The notes: generated by a model not told the origin, from the letters alone. Positions 1-11,388 are shown, counted from the first letter of the stretch. The stretch is 64,000 nt of DNA from Hanleya hanleyi (GCA_036873755.1 JAVTVY010037248.1:1-64000); one strand, 5' to 3'. Numbers and translations: made by a program.

Positions 1-505
1 TACCCATTGGAATACATATATGCTGCTGATATATTGTGTTTTCCAAATTTCACATAGATATTTTTAATGAGAAATTCAAGCAACTCTATCAACAAAGAAA
101 CATCCCATGAATGATATCTCTTGTATGTAGTAGAGCTAAAGAATGCTTTATGGCTTCCGACATTAATATATCTACGATCAGTTTTCTTGAACACAGATAC
201 TATTAATGAACTTAGACGGTCAATAAGGTCCTGATGAGGGATTGTAGTATACAGAGTCGAGAAATCCCATGTGGATACATGTCTGTACGGTATGTGACCT
301 TTAGCATCAAGTTCTTCCGTAAGACATTTTGAGTTTTCAATATCCACATACATTCAACGCCAGAGTTCTTGAAAATAGTGGCGCAATACCTTTCCCAAAA
401 TGCTTTTACCTCCTGAAGGGCCCTCGTCAATAGGGTTGAAAGAAGCTTGGTGGTGCAGCTTCTAGAACCAGCTATGAATCTAGCTTTGTATGGTGATTTA
501 TGCAT
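1..505 (-). pseudogene. Reverse transcriptase central part of the Penelope-like element (runs off the window)
   Basis: From 505 the frame reads MHKSPYKARFIAGSRSCTTK, the RT block that follows the PKMHK motif. A further frameshift lies near 270. Beyond it another frame gives WDFSTLYTTIPHQDL and runs to position 1. Bases 1 to about 250 are nearly identical to 5,378-5,625, where the same element's next motifs are visible. Confidence 0.8.
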
Positions 506-1745
506 TTTTGGGAGTCCAGTATATTTTTGGTATGTCGTTATGATTGGTTGGAAGACAAATACCTCTTTCCCTGAGAAACTTTTTGTGATTGTTAAATAAA
601 TCTTCCAGAGTAAATGCAGTTTGGGAGTAAGTACACGTATTTGATGAAGATATGTCTACACTCAATTCTTTAACCAGCACCTGGTAATAGTAATATTTAC
701 ATATGAATATTATATTATTCGGAGCTTTGTCTGCTGGGACTATGACGAATTTACTCTGGAGATTTACTAGAACTTCTTGCGAATTGAGGTTTCTCAGTAC
801 TTGTTTTGCTTGGGGAAGAGTACTTCTGTCAATATGGTGGATTGTTTCAACGACCTTGCTCTTGGCGAGGTCCAGCCAATCAGCGAGTACTGTAGGTTCA
901 ACTTTTTGTCGCTTAGACCAATCAATAACGTACTGTTCTAATGCAGTCAAGACTATCTTCTGGTCCGCCTTCAGATTTATTCTTCTTGGCTCTCTATATT
1001 TAGGTCCTTTCATCAGGAGTAATTTCAGATCCTTATCACTCACCACATCTAGGTCACCAGTCACAATATGTTTGCATGGTGTATAGATAAAGTTCCACAA
1101 TTGACAATCACTTCTATAGCCTCCTGACGTGTATAAGTTCCAGTCAAACTCCTTGACAGCATTGGAGTAATTGAATATTTTGGTGGCTATAGATTTAGTA
1201 TACTTATATGAAAAGCAAGGAGGTTCTGTGAGCTTGAAATAGTTTGGTACAGCGTTGCGTACCTCTTGATCATTCAGGATTCGAGGTAAATTAATGATGT
1301 CCAGTCCTTTATCTAAGTAGTTGAGTTTCAAGAAAAGCCCATGTTGAGATGTTTCGATTATGTTAACTGGACGATACAACCGAAAATACGCTATATGTTG
1401 ACATACTTTACTCATTTTTGATGGTATTATATTTCCTGAAGACGCAGATTGCTGTATATCTCTGGCTATTTGATTTAAAGCTCTCACAGGTAACGCATAC
1501 AGAACTATGCGTAAGCTATGTATACTATTGGGTGCGTTAGTTAAACCCACTAAGTAATTTAAAGTGATATTATCGTGAATCATCGAACTATTAAACTTTC
1601 GCCAGCCATGGCTGCGTTGTCTCCGTTGATGGGGTTTAAATAGTTGGGTAATGTTGGATATATTTGAACGGCGGTTTGTAGCATTGCCGAACCCACTGAC
1701 ATTATCATTTAAACCAAACGGAAACACTGACCCAAGTTCTAGCAT
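498..1745 (-). pseudogene. Reverse transcriptase N-terminal part of the Penelope-like element
   Basis: About 415 codons are open. The opening LGSVFPFGLND block and the FVIVPADKAPNNIIFICK block, ending in IPKIYWTPK, are characteristic of Penelope-type RT polypeptides, where they cover the linker and first RT motifs. The frame is lost at about 505 in a run of A residues, consistent with a one-base insertion, and the next frame begins at once with MHKSPYKARFIAGS. This is the middle segment of the broken polyprotein. Confidence 0.85.
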
Positions 1746-2344
1746 CCAGAATAATTCCCGCTCTCGGATTTTCTCTCAAATCCGAAGGGAGAATCCTTAG
1801 TAAATGGATAGACGACGTCTATGATCTGAATACTAAAGTTATCCCAGCCATGGTCGGGTCCAGAAAAATGCCTACCTATAAGCAATTGCTTTTTCCTAAC
1901 GGATTTTCTGTGACCGTTCACCCTAAGATGGAGTCTTTGGGTGGTCTTGCCAACATACTGTTGACCACACTTCTTACAGGAAACTAAGTAAATACAGTTT
2001 GTAGTAGAACAACTAAGATCAACATACGAGTTAACAGAATATGAGTTACCAGTTAACGCGGAACTAAATGAAGCTGAAGTATTAAAGAGTGGACACGTGA
2101 GACATCCACGGTGTCCACACTTAGAAATTTTGAAATTATTACATGTAGAATTCGGTGCTAAACAATCATCAAGCGCAATATTGCAAGGTTTGATGTCGTG
2201 GCCTTGCTTTGCTGTCAGAAATATATCTGTCATTTGGATTGAAAAAGGTCTTAGTGCATTTCGAACTATTAGAGACTCGGCCGAGAAACCTGCACTAAGG
2301 TTCCTCGGGTCTGTCTTCATATTTTTTCTTTTAGTTGTGCTCAT
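1739..2344 (-). pseudogene. GIY-YIG endonuclease module of the Penelope-like element
   Basis: An open frame from a possible start at 2344 to a TAG at 1739 carries a cysteine-rich block (CNNFKISKCGHRGCLTC) followed by the GIY-YIG core: IYLVSC, then CGQQYVGKT, an arginine helix (RLHLRVNGHRKSV) and a GRHF histidine. In this family the module nicks target DNA to prime reverse transcription. The cysteine/histidine set resembles the zinc-finger-like CCHH feature reported for the permuted clade. The stop falls just after a frameshift in or near an A-run at about 1,760; the other frame continues as REL-FWM-LELGS into the RT part. The N-terminus may be truncated, since satellite sequence begins immediately upstream. 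Confidence 0.8.
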
Positions 2345-2384
2345 TATGTTTGTTGGGTGTGCAGGGGCCACCAGGCTCCAATAT

Positions 2385-3960
2385 GGCCACCAGGCAGCCA
2401 TCTTGCATTTCCCCATGAAACTTTGTGATCGCGATTTCTCAGGAACTACTGCATGAATCTTTCTCAAATTTGGCACACAGGTTCCCATTGGGGTCTAGTT
2501 GTGCAAGGTGCCTTTTCTGGTCCGATTAGAAAATCCAATATGGCCACCAGGCAGCCATCTTGGATTTCCCCATGAAACCTTGTTATCGCGATTTCTCAGG
2601 AACTACTGCATGAATCTTTCTCAAATTTGGTACACAGGTTCCCCTTGGGGTCTAGTTGTGCAGGATACCTTTTCTGGTCCGATTCGAAAATCCAGTGTGG
2701 CCACCAGGGAGCCATCTTGGATTTCCCCATGCAACCTTGTTATCGTGATTACTCAGGAACTACGTCATGGATCTTTCTCAAATTTGGCACACAGGTTCCC
2801 CTTGGGGTCTAGTTGTGGATGATACCTTTTCTGGTCCGATTCCAAAATACAATATGGCCATCAGGCAGCCATCTTGGATTTTCCCATGAAACCTTGTTAT
2901 CGCGATTTCCCAGAAACTACTGCATGGATCTCTCTCAAATTTGGTACACAGGTTCCCCTTGGGGTTTAGTTGTGAAAGATACCTTTTCTGGTCCGATTCG
3001 AAAATCCAATATGGCCACCAGGCAGCCATCTTGGATTTCCCCATGAAACCTTGTTATCGTGATTTCTCAGGAACTACTGCATGGATCTTTCTCAAATTTG
3101 GTACGCAGGTTCCCATTGGGGTCTAGTTGGGCAAGATACCTTTTCTGGTCCGATTCGAAAATCCAATATGGCCACCAGGCAGCCATCTTGGATTCCCCCA
3201 TGAAACCTTGTTATCACGATTTCTCAGGAACTACTGTATGGATCTTTCTCAAATTTGGTACACAGGTTCCCATTGGGATCTAGTCGTGCTAAATACCTTT
3301 TCTGGTCCGATTCGAAAATCCAGTATGGCCACCAGGCAGCCATCTTGGACTTCCCCATGAAACATTGTTAACGTCATTTCTAAGGAAGTACTGCATGGAT
3401 CTTTCTCAAATTTGGTACACAGGTTCCCCTTGGGGTCTGGTTGTGCAAGATACCTTTTCTTGTCCGATTCGAAAATCCATATGGCCACCAGGCAGCCATC
3501 TTGGATTTCCCCATGAAACTTTATCGTCATTTCTCAGGAAGTACTGCATGGATCTTTCTCAAATTTGGTTCCCCCTAGTTGTGCAAGATACCTTTTTCGG
3601 TCCAAATCAAAAACCAATATGGCCGCAAGGCAGCCATCTTGGATTTCCCCATGAAACCTTGTTATCGCGATTTCTCAGGAACTACTGCATGGATCTTTCT
3701 AATATTTGGTACACAGGTTCCCATTGGGGTCTATTTGTGCACGGTACCTATTCTTTTCCGATTCGAAAATCCAATATGGCCACCAGGCAGCCATCTTGGA
3801 TTTCCCCATGAAACCTTGTTATCGCGATTTCTCAGAAACTACTGCATGGATCTTTCTTAAATTTGGTACACAGGTTCCCATTGGGGTCTAGTTGTGCAAG
3901 GTATCTTTTCTGGTCCGATTCGAAAATCCAATATGGCCACCAGGCAGCCATCGTGGGGCC
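2385..3960 (+). repeat. Left 157-bp satellite array, about 10 units
   Basis: Roughly ten tandem units of about 157 bp, each with CCAATATGGCCACCAGGC, GATTTCCCCATGAAACC, TCGCGATTTCTCAGGAACT and GTTCCCCTTGGGGTCTAG. The unit is largely free of stops in several frames, so it produces many spurious short open frames; 157 is not a multiple of three and nothing suggests translation. The right array carries the same unit in inverted orientation. Confidence 0.95.
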
Positions 3961-4175
3961 TACACTCTCAAACCGCAAATGTTATATTTGACATCTAGAG
4001 GGTTGGAGGAGGGAAAATATTTAGAAAGTCTTGTATTCACCACTTTTAAGTGTTGAATGCAACATTTTAAGCTGTTGCATTCAACACTTAAAAGTGGTGA
4101 AATAACACTTTCTAAATGTTTTCCCTCCTCCAATCCTGTGGATGTTAAATTTAACATTTGCGTTTTAAGAGTGTA
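3961..4175. mobile_element. Hairpin MITE with TA target duplication inside the satellite
   Basis: A 215-bp near-perfect foldback. The left arm begins TA-CACTCTCAAACCGCAAA and the right arm, read in reverse, begins TA-CACTCTTAAAACGCAAA. The two arms pair over about 100 bases to a central hairpin. Satellite sequence resumes on both sides at the TA of GGGGTCTAGTTGTGC. Flanking TA dinucleotides fit a Tc1/mariner-type non-autonomous element. Confidence 0.85.
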
Positions 4176-5124
4176 TAATTGTGCAAGATACCTTTTTTGG
4201 TCCGATTCGAAAATCAAAGTTACGCTTCAAATTGATACGGTATTCCCGATTTGTGACGTTGCATCGCAAGAGTCGACGGATCAAACGGTAGGGCATATTC
4301 TATATATTGACTATAGAGAATATCCACACCTTCACCTTCCATATCAAGGATTTCAAATAATTCGGAATTAAAATGTATTTCTTCAAATTTTAAATCAGTT
4401 TTCTTTAGTCCATGCAGTTGCAAGTGAACTGCCACACCCTTTCGGCTGCCGGCAGGTCGGCTACATCAAGGGACGTCACTCTTGTGACTCAACATCACAA
4501 CTCGACAACTGTAGACTACTGCATGTTTTCGATCCAAGGAAAATAATCAGGATTCAGGCACTTTCGAAGTTTCAACATTACTGCGCGGACCGGATCCCTT
4601 CAGTATAAAGTATTGTACCATCTTACTATTTTCGAGCATGGTATCTTAACAGAGATATCTCAACTAACCCAGTAAACAGAACAGAATTAGCATTCGTTCC
4701 TAATTATAAAATCTTGAGTATGTTTCATAGCTCATGCCAAAGTGTCAAAGAGATTTGTCTTCGCTTCCAGTACCCAATGATGACACGCGCAAAAAAAATA
4801 AAAAAAATACTACAAAACGAAGACGAAGGATCCTCCGTACATGTACATTCACTTTCAGACTAACTTTGCTCATTTCTCTTGAATTATAACAACCGACACA
4901 AGTACAGTTTCTAGAAATCTTGAAACTCCTGAAAGTTAGATTATATCTTGGTGTTTTTCAGTGTCCCTTTTTCGGTCTTTTTCGCTCAGATTCGGAATTC
5001 TGTAAACAAAATTACAAGTCAATCGTTTGTTCTTATTAACAATGGACAAAAAGATCCTCTTGTCATTAGCTTACAATTATCGAACAATGGTGGGCGCCAA
5101 GATCCTTCAGGATCTCTCGTTATA
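4176..5124 (+). repeat. Left arm of the inverted block
   Basis: After a short last piece of satellite (to about 4,217), this arm matches 12,679-13,490 in inverted orientation over its whole length, with moderate divergence. Shared landmarks include TTTAAATCAGTTTTCTTTAG, TTTCTAGAAATCTTGAAACT and CTTGTCATTAGCTTACAATT. No coding potential was recognised. Confidence 0.85.
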
Positions 5125-5632
5125 GAGATATAGGTCTAAATATGATGTGCCTGTAGGGCTATCTGTAGTTTCCTTCAAATCCAGTGAAGGTGGATATATA
5201 TCCCTTCACTGCGTCATTTATATAGCGATTATCCACAGCGAGAAGATCGTCTATATAGCGTTTGGTGAATGAGAAGGAACGGGCTTTGAATGGATCGGTT
5301 TTTGAAAGCGCCTGCATATAGTCATATTCATAAGAGAACAGATACAGGTCAGCCAACAGGGGTGCACAATTAGTACCCATTGGAATACCTATATGCTGCT
5401 GATATATTGTGTTGCCAAATTTCACATAGATATTTTTAATGAGAAATTCAAGCAACTCTATAAACAAAGAAACATCCCATGAATGATATCTCTTGTATGT
5501 AGTAGAGCTAAAGAATGCTTTATGGCATCCGACATTAATATATCTACGATCAGTTTTCTTGAACACAGATACTATTAATGAACTTAGACGGTCAATAAGG
5601 TCCTGATGAGGGATTGTAGTATATATATTCAC
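5125..5632 (-). pseudogene. Truncated second copy of the Penelope-like RT
   Basis: The minus-strand frame opens at the truncation point with YTTIPHQDLIDRL, then shows the RT catalytic core: GIPMGTNCAPLLADLYL followed by KRYIDDLL (the YIDD catalytic aspartates). A frameshift near 5,180-5,200 ends the main frame, and the palm/thumb continues in another frame as YPPSLDLKETTDSPTGTSYL. The right end stops abruptly at about 5,625, where similarity to the copy at the window start ends. The left end stops exactly where the inverted arm shared with 12,679 begins. Confidence 0.85.
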
Positions 5633-6741
5633 AATTCCAAGACGATTTATGCGTAGTTCTTGTCACTGAAAATCCAAGATCAATTTACTCAATACAGACA
5701 AGATACTTTTTTTTGACAGAGAAACGCTGGACAATCTTCCACCACGCTCATGTGATACCAATGAAACATGACGCCACGTGACACGTTTGTATGTGATATA
5801 TCACCCGGTACACGGGAGTCAATACAATACAATACTTTATTTTCCATATATGAATCATACAGAAATTGGAAAAGGACATAAGAACATAAGAGTCAAGCGC
5901 CGTGCATGTAATGACGGTACTCCTAAATATCCATTTATAATTGATTTCTCAGATCGATTTTGTTTTATTCTTCAGTATTTCCCTGTTTTTGGATGACAGT
6001 TTACAGCTATCTTCAGAGCTCAAAGACAAAAGGAAGAATTCCAAAAGTAAGCTGTAGATTTATTCGGCGAACAATTCAAGTAAATTTTCATTAAAAAAAG
6101 TATAATTCGATATCAATATTGAAAAATGTAGTCATTTTCAATCTGGGCTGAATTGGAATTTTCTCTTGTACTTCTGATAGGTACAAATTTGTACACATTT
6201 GGCATTATAAAACAAAACTTGTTTCTACCATTCGCGAGAAAATGTAAAAAAATGATCGTCAAAAATAAACATGACCGTGTCTGGAAACCCGTGGTGCGTT
6301 CTCCGTTCGTATGTTCTGCCACAGTACCGAACGTTAGGTACTAGCCATGAATTGATCCCATGGCTACGAGTGTTCAGTATTTAAATACGTGAGCGTCGTT
6401 ACGCCACCCAAACGTGACGTTGTGACGTCATTTTCATTTTCGTGTATTACCGGAGATATGGAGATTGACTCTAAAGCCCCGGCACAACACATCAAACAAT
6501 ATGGCGAGAACGGGCAAGTTTCAATTTACTCAGTCTGGGTGATATTCTTGCTTTCGCTGTTGACCGGACTGTCATCAAATATAAAAGCTATAAGGGTGAG
6601 AGTTTACGGGAGAGCGGGAAGAAGCAGGACACTATTTCCAGTTTGGCACACTTGTCACCACATGTGTAGTATCGCCAAAAGTGGCACCAGAAGTGTGAAT
6701 CTTTATAACTCATATATCTGACTGTTATACGAACTACTACT
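5633..6741. other. Intergenic stretch, nothing recognised
   Basis: No gene, structured repeat or RNA was recognised. Open frames here are short and have no recognisable motif. Confidence 0.5.
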
Positions 6742-8071
6742 AACCCTATCTCACCTAGGCGATTTTGAATCTGTTCAGACTAGAGTGGGGAGCACTCGCC
6801 CCCCCCCCTCCCCCACTAGAAAATGTACGAAAATTTAAGATGGCCGACATCATGATGTCACACTGACGTCATTTATATTAAACGCATTTTTGGTCGACGT
6901 GAAATAAAAAGTTTTTACTCACTTTTCCGAAAATCGGGAATTTTAAGAAAAATGACATCACTTTTCAGGCACCTCACATGCTAGCCATTTTAAATTTTCC
7001 CATGATCATCTATTCAGGGGGTTATGAAAATAGACTTAACCCTACCTGGCCTGGGGGCGCCATTATGGCGCCCCTACCAAACTTTCTGCGCTATATCCGG
7101 AACGACAGAAAATGGAGAGCTGAAACTCCGTGACTTTATAGTTTATCATATTGGGGTCATTTTGAGCCTATTTGCATAACCCCCCGAACAGAGGATCATG
7201 GGTAAATCCAAGATGGCGGCCACATGGGGTAGCAGAAAAGTGATGTTTTTGCCATATTTCTTCAAAATTTCTGCTTATCCGCAATGAAAAGTTGGCAAAA
7301 ACTATTTTATTTCCCATCACATTAATATTTACTAATTTATCATGCACTTTTTGCGGAGAAATTGCAAAAATAAAAAATTCGGAAAATCTGACCGAAAAAT
7401 AGACAAAAAAAATGCCGTTTTTGAAAATGACGTCACTGTGACGTCATCAAAGCGGCCATCTTCGATTTTTTCACATTTTCTGGTAGAGCTTGACCCAAGG
7501 GTATAGTGTGATAAGTTTCAGCCCCCTAGCTCAAGGGGTAAGAGAAATAATCAGGGGGAGCCATTTCGCCCCCCCCCCCAGGCCTGGACAGGTCCCAAAA
7601 AGCCCAGGCCAGATAGGGTTAAAATGACTCCCGATATAATAGTCACGGAGTGTCAGCTCTCAGTTCTTTTGTCGTTCCCGAAATAGGGTAAAACATAATG
7701 TCATAGTGGCGTCATTTATATTAAAACTCATTTTTGGTTGATTTCTCACCTTTTTGTGTTAGTTTTCTTCGCAGAAACAGCCTGATAAATTAACAAATAA
7801 TTGTCTGATGTAAAATAAAAAAAGATTACCCAATAAAAATGACGAAAACATCACTTTTCTGGTACCTCGCATGGTAGCCATTTTAAATTTCTCCATGATC
7901 ATCTGCTCAGGGGGTTATGGAAATAGGCTTAAAATGACCCCAATATAACAAACTACAGAGTCAAGGAGTATCAGCTCTGATTTTTTTTGTCGTTCCAAAA
8001 ATAGGGTAAAATTTCGATAGGGAGTCCCTAATATCCCCCCCCCCCCTTTGTCCCAGGCTTGGTAGGATTAA
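6742..8071. mobile_element. piggyBac-like TTAA MITE, outer copy of a nested pair
   Basis: The left end reads AACCCTATCTCACCTAGG and the right end CCCAGGCTTGGTAGGATTAA, degenerate versions of the family's terminal inverted repeat. The body carries the family hallmarks: a poly-C/G tract next to each end, CRE-like TGACGTCA elements, AT-rich centre and ATGATC...GGGGTTATG. A roughly 320-bp segment is duplicated inside it (about 6,863-7,035 and 7,690-7,935). A second copy of the same family interrupts it at 7,036-7,622. Confidence 0.8.
7036..7622. mobile_element. piggyBac-like TTAA MITE, inner (inserted) copy
   Basis: A 579-bp body bounded by TTAA on both sides (7,036-7,039 and 7,619-7,622). Its ends are CCCTACCTGGCCTGGG and CCCAGGCCAGATAGGG, an inverted repeat starting CCC as in piggyBac transposons. 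Removing the body and one TTAA restores GACTTAAAATGACTCC, matching the uninterrupted GGCTTAAAATGACCCC at 7,928-7,943. It encodes no transposase, so it depends on one supplied elsewhere. It contains two TGACGTCA palindromes (7,428-7,435 and 7,439-7,446). Confidence 0.92.
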
Positions 8072-9608
8072 AGCCTCCCACACACAACACTTGATTAATC
8101 CTTCGAATAAACTTTGCCAGCTCTGGTACATGAAAAAATGCGGGGTAAGATGGGACAACGTTGGGAGAATCCGGACACTAAGTTGGGAGGGATGGAACAC
8201 ACACAAGTGACAACATGAACTTTCAAAGCATTGGTTTGCTGAAAAGAACAAGACATTCACCTCAACTACCCTATAGGAAACGCGACAGAGAATCACAACA
8301 CGAAAATGTAACAATTGGGGGAGAAGTGGGTCACCCATGAAGGAGATGTGTCACGTCTGCTCAACTATCCTCAAGGGAATAATTTTCTAACACGGTCCTA
8401 TGTTTTCTGAGGCTTTGGATACTGCCGTAAATTGACACCCAGTATTCGTGATTGACACTCCACGGCACGCGTTCCAGTTTAAAAGGTGTTCGAAAGCTTG
8501 ATATTACCTCTCAGAGATGAATCGGTGTGACTTAGAAAAAAAAGATCGCTTGCTAGATAATTGAAGTGTGCCACTTCACTCCCGTCACAAGCCCCCCGCT
8601 CTCCCCCACAAAATTCACCGAATCTCAGGCAGATTACATATTCAATATATTATATTTTGCATCCAAATTCAATCTTTTCCGAGCGGTACATGCGTTCGAA
8701 ACATCCTGGTGAACAGAGATTCTATCTTATATTCTTTAGCTGACATCTCAAGACAGGGGAAGTGGTCACACATAAAAGAAGCCGGCAGAAGGTGCAATGT
8801 GCGTGGACATACAATTATAATTTCTGGAGATAACCATTTGAACAGACTGTTTCAAAATGTTATCAAAAATATATCGACACATCAATATACCCTATTGATA
8901 ATAGTAAACGCTGGAAGAGTTGCAACATAATCTAAAAAAATGGACAGAGTAATAGTATCTCGTGCAATATCTTTCGATACACGATATTGATAAGGATTAA
9001 CTTCGTCAAAAAGACAGTGGCAAAAATGCTACCTAAACGATCGATAAAAATATTATCTCGTGCAATACTTTGTGGGTACAGTCACGTCGCCATTTCCGAT
9101 CCAGTGTCAGTTCCGACCCAATTTCCAAGACATTGCTTCTTGTCACAACCAAGAACACGCGAAATCTTAAATATTTGGTGCATTCGAATAAGTTGACCAA
9201 CCTTAGAATCACGGTTAAATTGGAATATGCATTCATTGGTTTTGTTAGGAGATAGCTTGATAGATCCACTCCATCCATACAACTAAATCGGTCCGAGTAC
9301 AAACATCATGACCCGCCGTCATGAAGAAAACGTGTGGTCTGCTGGCGCATCCGATCAGTGTGTTGATGTTTTGTTTCTCGAATATTTATTTATCATATGG
9401 TACAACGTATCTACCATAACTTTATTCACTCTAGTGTCACTCTAAAGGTTACCCGTTCCATCGATGACAACAACTGACGGAGCCAGTTCCGATCCATCAT
9501 CATCCATGGATGGCCAAACTGGGTCGTACCATGGCCTGAAAAGGTCTGGCGAACGCAGCGTACAGCTCGTAAATTCGTCAATCGAGTGCTGATTGGCATT
9601 GCTTTTCT
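8072..9608. other. Non-coding stretch with degenerate repeat
   Basis: No gene recognised. Around 8,947 and 9,047 there are copies of a degenerate repeat (TATCTCGTGCAATACT followed by a run resembling TGGATACACGATATTGATA), which recurs at about 10,795, 10,957 and 11,054, on the other side of the MITE at 9,609. Confidence 0.5.
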
Positions 9609-10209
9609 TTAACCCTATCTGCCCTGGGCTTTTTGGGACCTGTCCAGGCCTGGGGGGGCCCGAAATGGCCCCCCCCCCTAATTATTTTTCTTATCCCTTG
9701 AGCTAGGGGGCTGAAACTTACCACACTATACCCTTGGATCAAGCTCTACCAGTAAATGTAAAAAAAATCCAAGATGGCCGCTTTGATGACGTCACTGTGA
9801 CGTCATTTTCAAAAACGACATTTTTTGGTCGATTTTTCGGTCGGATTTTCCGAATTTCTTATTTACGTAATTTCTCCGCAAAAACTGTATGATAAATTAG
9901 TAAATATTAATGTGATGTGAAATAAAATAGTTTTTGCCCACTTTTCATCGCGGAAAAGCAGAAATTTTGAAGAAATGTGACAAAAACATCACTTTTCTGG
10001 TACACCACGTGGCCGCCATCTTGAATTTACCCATGATCCTCTCCTCCGGGGGGTTATGCAAATGTGCTCAAAATGACCCCGATATGATAAACTATAAAGT
10101 CCGGGAGTTTCAGCACTCCATTTTTCTTCGTTCCGGAGATAGCGCAGAAAGTTTAGTAGGTGGGGCCATAATGCCCCCTCCCCCCCCCCCTCAGGCCAGG
10201 TAGGGTTAA
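9609..10209. mobile_element. piggyBac-like TTAA MITE copy
   Basis: TTAA at 9,609-9,612 and 10,206-10,209 flank a body of about 593 bp with ends CCCTATCTGCCCTGGG and CAGGCCAGGTAGGG. It lies in opposite orientation to the 7,036 copy. Two TGACGTCA palindromes sit at 9,787-9,794 and 9,798-9,805, again 11 bp apart. Confidence 0.93.
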
Positions 10210-11275
10210 TCTGCTATTCAGTGGTAAAATAAATAAAACTAATAGCGACTGAATATTTCTTCCAGTGAGTATGCGCTTATAAGTCATCGGAGAATTTTCA
10301 GTGTCCAATCTATCTTGCCAATATGATCAGCTGGACCATGTCACTCACCCCCAACTCGCATTCTTTAACGCCAATGTAGGCCTTTATTTATGAGATAAAG
10401 ACATGCAAAATGAAATATCCAACTGGGACCCTGTTTTGGAGAAAATGTTATCATGTTGTCGATTACATTTGTATATATCTGGGTCAAAGGTCCATGTCAA
10501 AGCAAGGTTGGATCGGAACTGAGAACCGTGGGTCGGAACTGACACCTCTCATTCAGAAATGTAATCATATATTCCCTACAGTTCATTTCATCCCCAGTTA
10601 AGTTACTTTGTTAATAAATTACTGCGATCCTGATAATGATTTTGCCAATTAAACCATTTCATTTTGAAACCGATGAGAACTTTACTTTGGTGGGTCGGAA
10701 CTGGCGACGTTATACTGTACATGATACCGATAGGGATGAACCTTTTGCATAGACACAGTTGCAAAATACTATCTAAAATATCAACACAGTAATATTATCT
10801 CGTGCAATACTCTTTGGATATATTCTATTGATCGGGAATAATGCTAGCAAGATGCTAACTAAAAATCGATGTCTCGTGCAACATTGTAAGTAATATCTCT
10901 ACGGATGCAATATATTGTCACAAATTAACCAGTGAAAGAGAGCTCCAGGACGCAGTAATATCATCTCGTGAAATACTGTATGGATACATAACATTGATAG
11001 GCATCAATCATTTGAAGACAAATTTGAAAAAAAGCGATCGAAAAGGTCGAATCAGTAACATTATGTTGTTCAATACTCTGTGTATACACGATGTTGATAG
11101 AGGTTAGGACCATTTGAAGAGTTCTGAAAGATCGCTTCAAGTTTTGACTTGAAACGCTGGCATCCCGTTTTGCTCCGTATATGAGAGAAAATAATGTAAG
11201 TAATTTAGCGAAATAATATTAATCTTGATCGGTTCTCTTGTCAGCTCTCGGAAGTTCTAAATCCTCTCTGTATAT
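10210..11275. repeat. Degenerate tandem repeat downstream of the CEMIP-like gene
   Basis: At least three diverged units containing AGTAATATTATCTCGTGCAA and a following GGATA...ATTGATA(G)G segment occur at about 10,795, 10,957 and 11,054. The unit spacing is irregular. The stretch next to 11,276 is presumably the 3' untranslated region of the CEMIP-like gene, but I saw no clear poly(A) signal on the minus strand. Confidence 0.4.
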
Positions 11276-11388
11276 CTAGCAAGTGCTCGTTCCGCACGCC
11301 TCCTTCAGGACCCTGTCCCCAACACACAGCGCTCCGCCATGTTGTGGTATCGGGTTATCACATGCCCGCGTCTTCACTTTTTCTCCAC
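11276..11388 (-). CDS. CEMIP-like: CEMIP-like terminal exon: TSP1 repeat end and stop
   Basis: Acceptor ATTCAG, and a carried-over base makes the split glycine codon. The exon encodes GEKVKTRACDNPIPQHGGAL then CVGDRVLKEACGTSTC and TAG at 11,278-11,276. With the previous exon this gives all six TSP1 cysteines and the TR-x-C...GG...C spacing. It lies 7.05 kb from its partner exon, across the satellite array. Frame, phase and domain completion agree, so the link is strong although the intron is long. Confidence 0.9.

Larger units (their letters stand above)
1..2380 (-). mobile_element. Penelope-like retroelement with N-terminal GIY-YIG nuclease, decayed copy
   Basis: Read on the minus strand, this stretch encodes first a GIY-YIG endonuclease module and then a reverse transcriptase, which continues past the window's left edge. 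Placing the nuclease ahead of the RT is the permuted order described for the Hydra/Naiad/Chlamys clade of Penelope-like elements; canonical Penelope elements carry it after the RT. Frameshifts near 1,760, 500 and 270 break the reading frame, so this copy cannot make the full protein. The right boundary abuts the 157-bp satellite at about 2,370-2,387. The clade assignment rests on domain order and motif recognition, not on a tree. Confidence 0.85.

Noticed and set aside
8561..8930. 120-residue plus-strand frame
   Set aside because: No recognisable motif, and composition like surrounding non-coding DNA.
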